A stretch of DNA of 32,479 nt from Candidatus Gastranaerophilales bacterium (GTDB taxonomy: Bacteria > Cyanobacteriota > Vampirovibrionia > Gastranaerophilales > Gastranaerophilaceae), in NCBI GenBank assembly GCA_944323655.1, contig CALUTL010000018.1, positions 1 to 32,479 on the forward strand, in the 5' to 3' direction. This document shows positions 7,545 through 15,350 of this stretch, piece after piece. The position numbers were made by a program, and so were the translations under genes. Below the pieces are notes generated by a model, which was given only the letters and a program-made list of their open reading frames with translations, ran no database searches and was not told where the DNA came from. How positions within the stretch are numbered: the first letter of the stretch is position 1; every line of letters begins with the position of its first letter.

Positions 7545-9375
7545 AGTAGTTTTCAACTCCTTCCACTATTGCTTTTGCAGTCGCTTTCCTTCTTGCTGAT
7601 CCGCTAAGTTCTGCTCTTTCAGCACTGTTTGATATAAATCCTATTTCCATTAATATCGCCGGAACTGTCGTGTGATTTATTACATAGAACTTGGACTTAA
7701 ACAAACCTCTGTTTTTAGTATTTATAGCACTTGCAAGTGATGCGTGCAAGGTCTGGGCAAGCAAAATACTTTCCTGATGATAATAATGGGTTTCAATACC
7801 GCTTGCTTCGGTTCCCGTACTTGAATTTACGTGAATACTTATAAAAATATCAGGCATAAAGTTTTCGCTTATTGCAACTCTGTCCTGCAATGATACATAA
7901 TCATCGCCATCACGAGTCATCTGTACTACATAACCCTTCTTAACAAGCTTATCTCTTACCTGTTTTGCTACATCAAGAGTTATGTCTTTTTCATTGATGT
8001 TATCTCTTATTGCACCGTAATCAGTTCCGCCGTGACCTGCGTCTATCACAACTTTTCTTACACCTTTACCGGTCGGCTTTGGTGTGGTTACGGTCGGAGT
8101 TATTGCCGGAACAATAATCGCAGGTTGCTGTTTTTTAGGTGATTTGATTATTATTTTAAATGCCTGACCGTCTGCACCTAAAAATGTATTTACCAAGCTG
8201 TTCTGCTCCAAAGGTATTGTCAGTTTTAACCCTATTTTCGGAATCAGACTTATTTTCGCTTCCGCAAAAGGGGTATCTTTATATGCTGCCAGAAAATCAT
8301 CTTCATTATAATTTTCCACATTATACAGATAAACCGTCAAAAGATCATTCTCTCGATTAATCCCGTGCACAACAGGCGCCGTAAATGCCAGAGTCATTGA
8401 ATTTGTCTGTTCGTCAATCTTTTCACTGGAATAAGATATCATATTCGACACGTTTGAAAACAAACTGTAATTCTTTATCTTGTCACTGTTTGCTATTAAA
8501 AGAGATTGGTTATCGCTTGAAAATACAGGAATGTACTTTTTAACATCATCCGTTGTAATTACAATTCTGGCTTTATTCACCGAAAACTGCCCGATTTTAA
8601 CTGTTTCATTTGTCCCGATTGTGTATTCGGTATTTCTAATATCGCCCCGTACAAGAGCGTTCGGAATATCATAAACTATTCTCGAAGGATTGGTCAATAT
8701 CATCGGCTTTTCTATCGTTATTGAGCCAAAACCGTTTAATAAGATGGCATTTTGTTTCGCTGTAATTTTGTCTATGTAATATTTTGTGTTTAACTTAGTT
8801 TCTTTCCGTGACGTTTTTTGAGCATTGAAAGCCTCCTGAATTTCTGTCGCAATATCAGCCTGCAATACCTCAGGTGTCGTCATTGTTAAATATTCATAAA
8901 AATCACTTGATGATGCGTGGTCATCCCTGTAAGTATTTTGAAAATAATCGTTCTGAATTGTTGTATCTTTCAGTTGAATTATTATATTATTCTTAATCCT
9001 GTAAAAATGGATTTTTGAAATATCATAATCAGGATCAAAATACATTACGGTTCTAACGACATCAGGATTTGTGGAATTTTGGCTTACTATCACCTGTTTC
9101 AACCCGTTTGAAGTAAATGTCCAATCCTGCTTCGGAACTGTTAAAACCGACGGGGTTATATCAAAATAAGCCCTTGTCGGATTTTCCATTTTTACAAACT
9201 TTACACTCTTTAAAACCGGCTCAGGGATCGTATCAGGAACCGTTAATAGTATAAACGTATTTGAAGTGTCGTAGTTAAACGACGTAACTTTATAAACATC
9301 TTCCGCAAACACACTCTGGGAAAATGTACAAATAAACAGAAAAATTAGTATTATGATTTTTAAAATTATTTTCAT
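7528..9375 (-). CDS. Exported N-acetylmuramoyl-L-alanine amidase with AMIN domains
   Basis: An AmiC-type cell-wall hydrolase that cleaves the bond between MurNAc and the stem peptide, helping daughter cells separate. The ATG at 9375 (615 residues) is preferred over a TTG two codons upstream because GGA lies 9 nt before it. Residues 1-24 form a signal peptide (hydrophobic core, cut near SVFA-ED). Two AMIN-like modules follow, around 30-140 and 200-300, then a beta-rich stretch and a Pro/Thr linker (about 415-436). The C-terminal Amidase_3 domain has the zinc ligands His448 (DAGHGG), Glu462 (NEKDITLD) and His515 (SIHVN) and the catalytic Glu577 (MEIGF). It is unusually long because of its N-terminal half, as in cyanobacterial AmiC. 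Confidence 0.94.
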   Translation of the reverse strand: MKIILKIIILIFLFICTFSQSVFAEDVYKVTSFNYDTSNTFILLTVPDTIPEPVLKSVKFVKMENPTRAYFDITPSVLTVPKQDWTFTSNGLKQVIVSQNSTNPDVVRTVMYFDPDYDISKIHFYRIKNNIIIQLKDTTIQNDYFQNTYRDDHASSSDFYEYLTMTTPEVLQADIATEIQEAFNAQKTSRKETKLNTKYYIDKITAKQNAILLNGFGSITIEKPMILTNPSRIVYDIPNALVRGDIRNTEYTIGTNETVKIGQFSVNKARIVITTDDVKKYIPVFSSDNQSLLIANSDKIKNYSLFSNVSNMISYSSEKIDEQTNSMTLAFTAPVVHGINRENDLLTVYLYNVENYNEDDFLAAYKDTPFAEAKISLIPKIGLKLTIPLEQNSLVNTFLGADGQAFKIIIKSPKKQQPAIIVPAITPTVTTPKPTGKGVRKVVIDAGHGGTDYGAIRDNINEKDITLDVAKQVRDKLVKKGYVVQMTRDGDDYVSLQDRVAISENFMPDIFISIHVNSSTGTEASGIETHYYHQESILLAQTLHASLASAINTKNRGLFKSKFYVINHTTVPAILMEIGFISNSAERAELSGSARRKATAKAIVEGVENYFDQLK

Positions 9376-9442
9376 AAACAAATATCCACATTAGATATTA
9401 TAATAAGAATATTAAAAACATTCAAAAATGTTACATTTGGTA

Positions 9443-9464
9443 TAAAAACAGCAATCGCTGCTCC
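9443..9464 (-). terminator. Weak terminator after folP
   Basis: A short hairpin (AGCAGC, 4-nt loop, GCTGTT on the minus strand, one G-U pair) is followed by five T. It lies about 20 nt past the folP stop and may only partly block read-through into the amidase gene. Confidence 0.5.
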
Positions 9465-9483
9465 TTTGCAAATTCAACAAAAT

Positions 9484-10620
9484 TTATCCCAAACATTCCA
9501 AAAGTTTTTTATGCAAAGAAACATTGTGAACTCTTATGTAATCAACCCTCTTTTCTACGGCAAGGGTATTTAGTGCAACCGTAAATATGTCTTTAATTTC
9601 ATTAGTTTCTTCACTCATCCCGAGAAGACTTTTTCTAGAAACCCCAAGCATAACCTCACATCCAAGCCCGTAAAATTCTTCTATACGTCTTAAAATCTCA
9701 AAATTATCCTCTCTTGTCTTGCCAAATCCAATTCCGGGATCCACAATTATATTTTCTTTGGCAATTCCTTTTGAAAACGCAAAATCCACTTTTTCTTTCA
9801 ATTTCAAGTAAATTTCATCCGTCAAACTTTCATAATGCGGGTTGTTCTGCATAGTCTGAGGATCCCCCAGAGAATGCTGAATGATAACCTTTACCCCGTA
9901 TTTTGCAATTACGTCCGCCATATTTTTATCGTAATCCAAGCCCGAAACATCATTTATAATTTGAGCGCCTTCCAAAATACATTTTTCTGCAACTTCTGCA
10001 CTTCTTGTATCGACGCTTAAAGGTATTAAAATCCCATTTTCTTTTGCGAATTTTAATATCGGAATTAACCGCTCTATCTGAGCTTTACCTGACACAGGCG
10101 TTGAATAAGGTCTTGTAGATTCCGCACCGATATCTATTATATCGGCACCGCTTGCAACCATATATTGAAAATGCTCTTTTGCTTTTTCATAGTCCAAAAA
10201 TTCCCCGCCATCTGAAAACGAATCGGGGGTAAGATTTAAAATACCGACTATCTTTGTTTTACCTGACTTTTTACAGGATATAAATTCCTCAATTTCTCCG
10301 CCCAATGCCTTTAACCCGAAAGGCTGAAATGCAAGTTTCAATGCGATTTTCTTCAACTGAGAAATACTTCCGCCCAGAATACAATCACTTTTGTCAACTT
10401 TTGCGGTTATAACCTCTCGATGCGTCGCACAATCCGCCCCAACGGAAAGGGCCGTCTGCTTCAAAATATTTGCCTGAGGGGTTGTCAATGAATAAATCTT
10501 GATATTTTTATATTCAAACTTTAAAGCACCATTAGCCGTATAAGTCTTGTCAAACCCGACTCGCTCAAGCTCCTGCGTCATATCATTTGTGCAAATTTCT
10601 TTTATTATAAAATTCTTCAT
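9484..10620 (-). CDS. folP: Dihydropteroate synthase with N-terminal extension
   Basis: FolP joins 4-aminobenzoate to dihydropterin pyrophosphate, the sulfonamide-sensitive step of folate synthesis. The TIM-barrel part starts near residue 123: GILNLTPDSFSDGG (126-139), DIGAESTRP (163-171), DTRSAEVA, then DPGIGFGKT and the closing RVHNV. The first ~120 residues form an extra domain (with PQANILKQTALSVGAD and FQPFGLKALGGEI) of the type I recall from the long DHPS of clostridia. Total length (378) is thus about 100 more than short DHPS. The ATG has no ribosome-binding site but is 6 nt from an extended -10 (TGG-TAAAAT). No other folate-synthesis gene is adjacent. Confidence 0.96.
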   Translation of the reverse strand: MKNFIIKEICTNDMTQELERVGFDKTYTANGALKFEYKNIKIYSLTTPQANILKQTALSVGADCATHREVITAKVDKSDCILGGSISQLKKIALKLAFQPFGLKALGGEIEEFISCKKSGKTKIVGILNLTPDSFSDGGEFLDYEKAKEHFQYMVASGADIIDIGAESTRPYSTPVSGKAQIERLIPILKFAKENGILIPLSVDTRSAEVAEKCILEGAQIINDVSGLDYDKNMADVIAKYGVKVIIQHSLGDPQTMQNNPHYESLTDEIYLKLKEKVDFAFSKGIAKENIIVDPGIGFGKTREDNFEILRRIEEFYGLGCEVMLGVSRKSLLGMSEETNEIKDIFTVALNTLAVEKRVDYIRVHNVSLHKKLLECLG

Positions 10621-10626
10621 ACAAGA

Positions 10627-10635
10627 ATTTTACCA
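10627..10635 (-). promoter_or_regulatory. Extended -10 directly before folP
   Basis: On the minus strand TGG-TAAAAT ends 6 nt before the folP ATG, with no ribosome-binding site. The same nonamer at the same spacing precedes the gene at 13800-14615. Confidence 0.5.
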
Positions 10636-10678
10636 GAAAAAAACCATCCGATAAATATGCTAAATATTCAGAAAACTC

Positions 10679-11188
10679 TTATTTTTCTTTACTTTCGTCC
10701 GTATTTTCTTCTTCGTTTAACGACTGAATAAATTTTGATTTTTTAACATGGTTCTCATAAGCATTGGTTGTAGTAGTTGCTATATTTGTAAGCCCTGTCA
10801 CAAGAGTCAACACTGCCAAGCCAAAACCAAAGCATTTTGCGGTTCCTCTAAAAACTGAAGTCTTAACAAGCTTGCCAAGTACCGGCGCTTTCTGAACCCA
10901 ATCCGAAAAAGCTTCAGCATACTTTCTCATTACTTTACCAAAGCTGCCAAACAAAACCTTTGTTTCTTTTACCGGTTTATTTGCGATTCTAATACTGTCA
11001 ACGACTTCACCTGATAAATTTCCGACTTTTGATGAAGTCTTAAACATACTAAATCCGGCTTTCCTTCCGGCTGCTGCTGCCGCACTCGTTCCAACTGCGG
11101 CTTCACCTACTCTTTTTTTTGTTTCTTCAGAGTTTAAGTTGCCGTTTCTTGCGCTATATAAACTTGTCGCCAATTTATCGACCGGCAT
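10679..11188 (-). CDS. Orphan membrane protein, second gene of a coupled pair
   Basis: An unrecognised 169-residue protein. Its ATG (11186-11188) overlaps the upstream stop by one base (TAATG) and has a strong AGGAGG site, so the pair is translationally coupled. After a polar N-terminus comes an alanine/glycine patch (VGTSAAAAAGRKAGF, about 32-46), a basic central part, and one clear hydrophobic segment (about 117-137, CFGFGLAVLTLVTGLTNIAT), then a charged tail of Lys/Glu. There is no signal peptide, so the tail and N-terminus may be on different sides of the membrane. Likely partner of the 11188-11985 product. Function is unknown. Confidence 0.8.
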   Translation of the reverse strand: MPVDKLATSLYSARNGNLNSEETKKRVGEAAVGTSAAAAAGRKAGFSMFKTSSKVGNLSGEVVDSIRIANKPVKETKVLFGSFGKVMRKYAEAFSDWVQKAPVLGKLVKTSVFRGTAKCFGFGLAVLTLVTGLTNIATTTTNAYENHVKKSKFIQSLNEEENTDESKEK

Positions 11189-11985
11189 TATTCCTCCTCT
11201 GCAAAAGCTTCTTCGCCGTTTAATTTTGCAGCTTTTTCAGCCTTTTCTTTTTCTGCGGCCTCTTTTTGCTCCATCATCGTGGCTGCACCCGTTGAAATAC
11301 CGCCTGCGGCACCTAAGGTATTTGATACAGTATTTTTATAATTTGCTTTTGTCAGCTTATTATAAAGTTTTACTACACCTTCGCCTATTCCGCTAAATAT
11401 TCCGTCTACAAATCCTACAACTTTTTGTACATATTTGTTGTTTGATATCTTTTTAGCAGTATTTGCAAAAAACTCTGCAAATGCTGTCTTTTTAAATTTT
11501 TCTTTCTGGTTGTTTAATTTAGTTTTATTATTTTTATAAGTTTCCGATTGTTTTATTTTAGTAAATTGTTTTCCGATAAATTCTTTTACTTTGTCATAAC
11601 CTTCTGATAGCGGAGTCGAAACTTTTTTCTTAAATCCCGCAACAAGTTTTCTAAACGGTTTTGATTTAACAACATCTTCTCCGCGCTCAATTATGTATTT
11701 TGCACTGTATCCTGTTCCCAATGCGCCTAATGCTGCTGCTGAACCGACTATCCCATATTGCAAAGCCTTCTTCATAGGCTTCACAACAGGAGCATCTTTA
11801 TCATCTACCATTCCCTGCATATCTGAACGTCGGCTGTTCCATTTTGCACGTTCTTCTGCATATTCTGTATATTCTTCAATCAGAATCTGCTCTTTTTCCT
11901 GTTCTGAATCTTCAGCTTTTTTGCTTTCGCCAAATGATGTCATAACTTGATAATTTCGGTTAATTACAGGATGAATTGTTAACAT
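11188..11985 (-). CDS. Orphan Lys-rich membrane protein, first gene of a coupled pair
   Basis: A 265-residue protein without a recognised domain. The ATG at 11985 follows ACGGAGAAAAT. The N-terminus (IHPVINRNYQVMTSFGE) precedes an acidic coiled stretch (22-50), a hydrophobic glycine/alanine segment (about 75-97, YGIVGSAAALGALGTGYSA), a long Lys-rich helical region (100-200), a second short Gly/Ala-rich patch (about 228-243) and an acidic Ala/Glu/Lys tail. It overlaps the next gene by one base. The Gly/Ala segments in both partners could pack together in a membrane. A promoter-like pair is at 12102-12130. Confidence 0.8.
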   Translation of the reverse strand: MLTIHPVINRNYQVMTSFGESKKAEDSEQEKEQILIEEYTEYAEERAKWNSRRSDMQGMVDDKDAPVVKPMKKALQYGIVGSAAALGALGTGYSAKYIIERGEDVVKSKPFRKLVAGFKKKVSTPLSEGYDKVKEFIGKQFTKIKQSETYKNNKTKLNNQKEKFKKTAFAEFFANTAKKISNNKYVQKVVGFVDGIFSGIGEGVVKLYNKLTKANYKNTVSNTLGAAGGISTGAATMMEQKEAAEKEKAEKAAKLNGEEAFAEEE

Positions 11986-12101
11986 ATTTTCTCCGTTTCT
12001 TTATAAGACTATCGTCATTAGTCTAATAAACCTGAAAACTTTTTTTTGCTGTTTTATTTAAAATTCGTTAATAAAAATTTACAAACCCTATACGCAAAAT
12101 C

Positions 12102-12130
12102 ATTATCGCATATTAAACCGATTTTGTAAA
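12102..12130 (-). promoter_or_regulatory. Possible promoter of the coupled membrane pair
   Basis: TTTACA (12125-12130) and GATAAT (12102-12107) on the minus strand with a 17-nt spacer, about 115 nt before the ATG at 11985. A small inverted repeat (AGACTA / TAGTCT, 12006-12024) is in the leader. Confidence 0.4.
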
Positions 12131-12151
12131 CTCTTATATTAATTTTCGTAA

Positions 12152-13093
12152 TTAATCGGAAAGTTTTGCTGCATTTGGATATTTCACCCCTTGATAAGTT
12201 TTGCGGGATATGAATTCTCTATCTATTTTATTCAGACAATCCATTTTTTTTCCGAGCCACTTAGGTTCAATTAGAGTTTTTGAAAAACCGTTACCCGCAA
12301 GCCTATGAATTGTTGTTTCAGGCGGAAGATATTCCAAAAAATCGCAAACAGTTTTTATATATTCTTCCTCACTCATAAAATCAACTTCGCCTGCTCTGTA
12401 CATATCTGCTAACTTTGTATTTTCCAAAGCACACAACTGGTGAATTTTCACCCCGTCAACTTTTAATTCCGCTAGCTTCTGCGCCGTCCGCATAATTTCA
12501 TCGTGGCTTTCCCACAGCCCAAAAATTACGTGAACACAAACATTAATCCCGTATTCTTTTGTCTTTTCATAAGCCCTTAAAAAACAGTCAAAATCATGAC
12601 CTCTGTTTATTTTTTCCAAAGTCTTATCATGAATCGACTGAAGCCCGTATTCTATCCACGTATAATAATCGTCTTTATACCCCGAAATCAGTTTTAACTT
12701 TTCATCATCCACACAATCAGGCCTTGTTCCTATAGAAAGCCCAATTATCCTCTCATCACATAAAGATGAATTATATATTTTCTCTAATTCACCAACTGGT
12801 TTGTAGGTATTTGAAAAGGCCTGAAAATAAGACATAAATTTTTCTGCCTTGAATCTTTCACTTAAATTTTTTATCCCGACTTTAACCTGATCTTCTATGG
12901 ACAAAAGATTTGAATGCGCCTGAGAAAAGCTTCCGCCGTCGTCACAAAATATACACCCGCCCTTTGAAATTGTCCCGTCACGATTCGGGCAGGAAAACCC
13001 CGCATCAAGGGTTATCTTGTAAACTTTTGCCCCGAATTTATTTTTTAAATGCGCGCTAAATTGGTTATATCGCTTGTCGGTACCGTTAAACAT
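12152..13093 (-). CDS. Radical SAM protein, TIGR01212/YhcC family
   Basis: A radical S-adenosylmethionine protein; the family is widespread but its reaction is not settled. Taking the ATG at 13093 (313 residues), the atypically spaced cluster cysteines are Cys35, Cys47 and Cys50 in a CPNRDGT...GGCIFCDDGG stretch. Further family landmarks are FQAFSNTY, IGLSIGTRPDC, IEYGLQS, INRGHD and GVKIHQLC. The related HemN/Elp3/MiaB fold holds one iron-sulfur cluster that starts the radical. An upstream extension to 13147 is rejected because it matches nothing in the family. The start lacks a ribosome-binding site and has TATAAT 7 nt upstream. It follows a zinc-ribbon gene on the same strand. Confidence 0.93.
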   Translation of the reverse strand: MFNGTDKRYNQFSAHLKNKFGAKVYKITLDAGFSCPNRDGTISKGGCIFCDDGGSFSQAHSNLLSIEDQVKVGIKNLSERFKAEKFMSYFQAFSNTYKPVGELEKIYNSSLCDERIIGLSIGTRPDCVDDEKLKLISGYKDDYYTWIEYGLQSIHDKTLEKINRGHDFDCFLRAYEKTKEYGINVCVHVIFGLWESHDEIMRTAQKLAELKVDGVKIHQLCALENTKLADMYRAGEVDFMSEEEYIKTVCDFLEYLPPETTIHRLAGNGFSKTLIEPKWLGKKMDCLNKIDREFISRKTYQGVKYPNAAKLSD

Positions 13094-13100
13094 AAAATTT

Positions 13101-13106
13101 ATTATA
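13101..13106 (-). promoter_or_regulatory. -10 hexamer 7 nt before the radical SAM gene
   Basis: A perfect TATAAT on the minus strand, 7 nt before the ATG at 13093, with no ribosome-binding site between. Confidence 0.45.
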
Positions 13107-13194
13107 CAACAAAAATCATTCCGCCGCCTTGCATCCTTTATAAACACAACTCAGACAAAATGATTTTTAAAAAACTTAACGCTCGCAAAAACGA

Positions 13195-13362
13195 TTATTT
13201 TTCGTCTTCTTCGCCTTTAATCGGGTATACATAATGTTCACCGCAATTCGGACATACAACTTCCTGTTGTTTTCCGTCTTCTAATTGTGCGACTTCAAAC
13301 AATGTTTTACATCCGGATTGTACACATCTTATTGCCCATGTAGGTCTGATTAATCTTGCCAT
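13195..13362 (-). CDS. 55-residue zinc-ribbon protein
   Basis: A tiny protein whose ATG at 13362 follows GAGGGA; an upstream extension to 13452 is rejected. Four cysteines can bind zinc: Cys13 and Cys18 (RCVQSGC, four residues between) and Cys37 and Cys40 (CPNCGEHY). The N-terminus MARLIRPTWAIR is basic and the tail acidic (KGEEDEK). Single-ribbon proteins of this size often bind RNA, ribosomes or RNA polymerase, but no family is identified. It lies 101 nt upstream of the radical SAM gene on the same strand, though that gene seems to have its own promoter. Confidence 0.83.
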   Translation of the reverse strand: MARLIRPTWAIRCVQSGCKTLFEVAQLEDGKQQEVVCPNCGEHYVYPIKGEEDEK

Positions 13363-13524
13363 AATTTTCCCTCTTTTATCAACTGAACATCTACATATTA
13401 TCATCTTGAAACTGTTTATGCAAGTTATAAATATATCTTTACGTCTGCCCAAAAACCCGACATACAGGCAATTTTTTAACTTTTGGAAGATTATATAATA
13501 TTACGGAACGAAAGGATAAAAAAA

Positions 13525-13812
13525 ATGAAAAACTTTTTTATTTTATTTTCAATTCTAACCGTTGGCTTTCTGGCATTTTGGGATGCTAAAACAAGAATTG
13601 ATGAACTTGAAAGTGTTGCAGCTACCACACCATCACAGGTAGAAATGCAGCGAAAAGTTCCAAATTCCGAAGGCAAAGGAGTTTTAAATAAAATCGACAG
13701 CCCCAAAAACTTCAATCCGCCGCAAAATCAAAACAACAATCCTAAAGTTCAAAACATTCCGCAGCAAAAAAAAGACGATTTTAAGCCTTTCAAACCAAAT
13801 CAAAGCCCATAA
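13525..13812 (+). CDS. Small membrane-anchored Pro/Asn-rich protein
   Basis: A 95-residue protein starting at the ATG at 13525, preceded by AAAGGAT; upstream in-frame codons are rejected. Residues 1-18 are a hydrophobic signal or anchor (KNFFILFSILTVGFLAF). The rest is polar and disordered, rich in Pro, Asn, Gln and Lys (for example PPQNQNNNPKVQNIPQQKK). No lipobox cysteine is present, so it probably stays anchored with its tail outside. Its last 13 bases overlap the 3' end of the minus-strand gene at 13800. Function is unknown. Confidence 0.72.
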   Translation: MKNFFILFSILTVGFLAFWDAKTRIDELESVAATTPSQVEMQRKVPNSEGKGVLNKIDSPKNFNPPQNQNNNPKVQNIPQQKKDDFKPFKPNQSP

Positions 13813-14615
13813 AGAATTTCGCCGTAATCTTCTTCATTTTCGGATTTTATATCTCTATTACGGTTAAAATCCGGCATTGTATTATTTATTTTTAACAAAG
13901 CCCCTGGAGAAACACCCTCTGTTGCCTTTGGTGACACAACCGGCTCTGTTGTTTTTGGGAAAAACCTTAATATTACATTTTGCGCAATACTTCTTCCTGC
14001 AATAGCTTCGCTGTACATCAAAACTTGTTCAAATCGCGCTGCTGCTTGAGATGGACTTTTGGCAACAAATTGATCATTATTATTTCCGAGTTTTCTCTTG
14101 TAGCTTCCGCTCCACATTACAAGACCGTTTACACTGTCTATCAATACGGCATTTGTTTCCATCTCAAAAGGATAAACTATATCAAAATTATTTGATAAAT
14201 CTAAAATTTCCCACACTCTGCGTCTTAAGTTACTTTTTTTAGTCATGCCGGAACTTGATATTAATAATACAGACCTTACACCAAAGATATTTGAAATCTG
14301 CTTTATTGTCGGCATATCAATATTATTCGCTCTGTTATACTTCCTTAAAACTTCCTCTGTTAAAGCCATTAGCTGAGGATTTGAGGCAAGCTTTGCTCTT
14401 ACTACATTTAAATCAGGCGCAATAACTTGATTTGTTTTCGCAAAATTTGATATTACATCCTCTGCTACTATATTTGATACATTATCCATACAGTAATAGT
14501 TGCTGCAAACATCCAGTATATCTGCAGGAAGTACCAAAACCCCAAAACTGACTGCTTCTGCATTTAACGGAAATATCAGGCAAATTAATAATATTATTTT
14601 TATGAAAACTTTCAT
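13800..14615 (-). CDS. Exported protein of unknown function
   Basis: A 271-residue protein with a clear signal peptide (KVFIKIILLICLIFPLNAEA, cleavage near residue 21). The mature part alternates strands and helices: VSFGVLVLPADI, the IVAEDVISNFAKT helix, GVRSVLLISSSG, VNGLVMWSGSYKRKLG. This pattern recalls periplasmic proteins with an ABA_GNA1162/CsgG-like fold that senses or assembles surface structures, but I cannot confirm that. Cysteines near residues 37 and 42 could form a disulfide. The ATG has no ribosome-binding site and lies 6 nt after an extended -10 identical to that of folP. Confidence 0.82.
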   Translation of the reverse strand: MKVFIKIILLICLIFPLNAEAVSFGVLVLPADILDVCSNYYCMDNVSNIVAEDVISNFAKTNQVIAPDLNVVRAKLASNPQLMALTEEVLRKYNRANNIDMPTIKQISNIFGVRSVLLISSSGMTKKSNLRRRVWEILDLSNNFDIVYPFEMETNAVLIDSVNGLVMWSGSYKRKLGNNNDQFVAKSPSQAAARFEQVLMYSEAIAGRSIAQNVILRFFPKTTEPVVSPKATEGVSPGALLKINNTMPDFNRNRDIKSENEEDYGEILYGL

Positions 14616-14621
14616 AATTTT

Positions 14622-14630
14622 ATTTTACCA
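14622..14630 (-). promoter_or_regulatory. Extended -10 directly before the exported-protein gene
   Basis: TGG-TAAAAT on the minus strand ends 6 nt before the ATG at 14615, the same nonamer and spacing as before folP. Confidence 0.5.
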
Positions 14631-14718
14631 CAGAATTTCTCATACAACTAACCGATTATTTTTTATATCTAATATTTTAGAATTAAATATAAAACAACAA
14701 TCAACAGGAGAATAGCTT

Positions 14719-15102
14719 ATGGACTATCAAGTTTTAATGGACAAAGCAATAGATGTTTCAAAAAACGCTTATGCGCCGTATTCACACTTTGCCGTAGGCG
14801 CATGTGTTGTAGGTGGAAGCGGGAATTTATACACAGGTTGTAATTTCGAAAATTCAAGTTTTGGACTTACAATTTGCGCAGAAAGAAACGCAATCGGTAC
14901 AGCAATTGCTAACGGCGAAAAAAACATTCAAGCTATTGCTATATACTCTCCAAACAGCGAAGATTGCAGTCCTTGCGGCGCATGCCGGCAGGTAATCTCC
15001 GAATTCTGCGGACCTGAAGGTATTGATGTTATAACCCTCACTTCTGAAGGATTAAAAATCCGCAACCTTAATGAAATTCTGCCCGAAAGATTCAAACTCT
15101 AA
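14719..15102 (+). CDS. cdd: Cytidine deaminase
   Basis: Cdd turns cytidine and deoxycytidine into uridine and deoxyuridine for pyrimidine salvage. The 127 residues match the small tetrameric class. The zinc ligands Cys53, Cys86 and Cys89 and the catalytic Glu55 are seen in CAERNA and PCGACRQ; the substrate-binding YAPYSHFAVGA (18-28) and NFENSS (42-47) are intact. The ATG follows CAGGAG at a good distance. Two bases after the stop begins the small zinc-ribbon gene at 15105, so the two are co-transcribed. Confidence 0.97.
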   Translation: MDYQVLMDKAIDVSKNAYAPYSHFAVGACVVGGSGNLYTGCNFENSSFGLTICAERNAIGTAIANGEKNIQAIAIYSPNSEDCSPCGACRQVISEFCGPEGIDVITLTSEGLKIRNLNEILPERFKL

Positions 15103-15104
15103 TA

Positions 15105-15344
15105 ATGTATTTTATTGAACTTCTTGTTAAATACTTTAAAAAAGATAAAATTGAAAACATCCTGGATAAACTTGAAACAGAACGAGCAATTGACCCGCTT
15201 GACGAAAAGTTTGAAATTAACGACGAAAGCGAACATTGCGAACACCTGTTTCTGCCACTGGACAGCACAGGACAGACTTTTGCCTGCACAAAATGCGGAC
15301 TTGTAATTGACAAAAAGGCTTACGATAACCTTAAATTGCAATGA
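15105..15344 (+). CDS. Small Cys/His zinc-binding protein coupled to cdd
   Basis: A 79-residue protein beginning 2 nt after the cdd stop (TAA-TA-ATG), without its own ribosome-binding site, so it depends on translation of cdd. The N-terminal half is a charged helix (LLVKYFKKDKIENILDKLE). The C-terminal half holds Cys45, His47, Cys61 and Cys64 (HCEH and CTKCGLVI), a plausible single zinc ribbon like those of TFIIB-type or recycled domain proteins. No family is recognised. Its stop is 6 nt from the murT stop on the other strand. Confidence 0.77.
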   Translation: MYFIELLVKYFKKDKIENILDKLETERAIDPLDEKFEINDESEHCEHLFLPLDSTGQTFACTKCGLVIDKKAYDNLKLQ

Positions 15345-15350
15345 ATTAAA

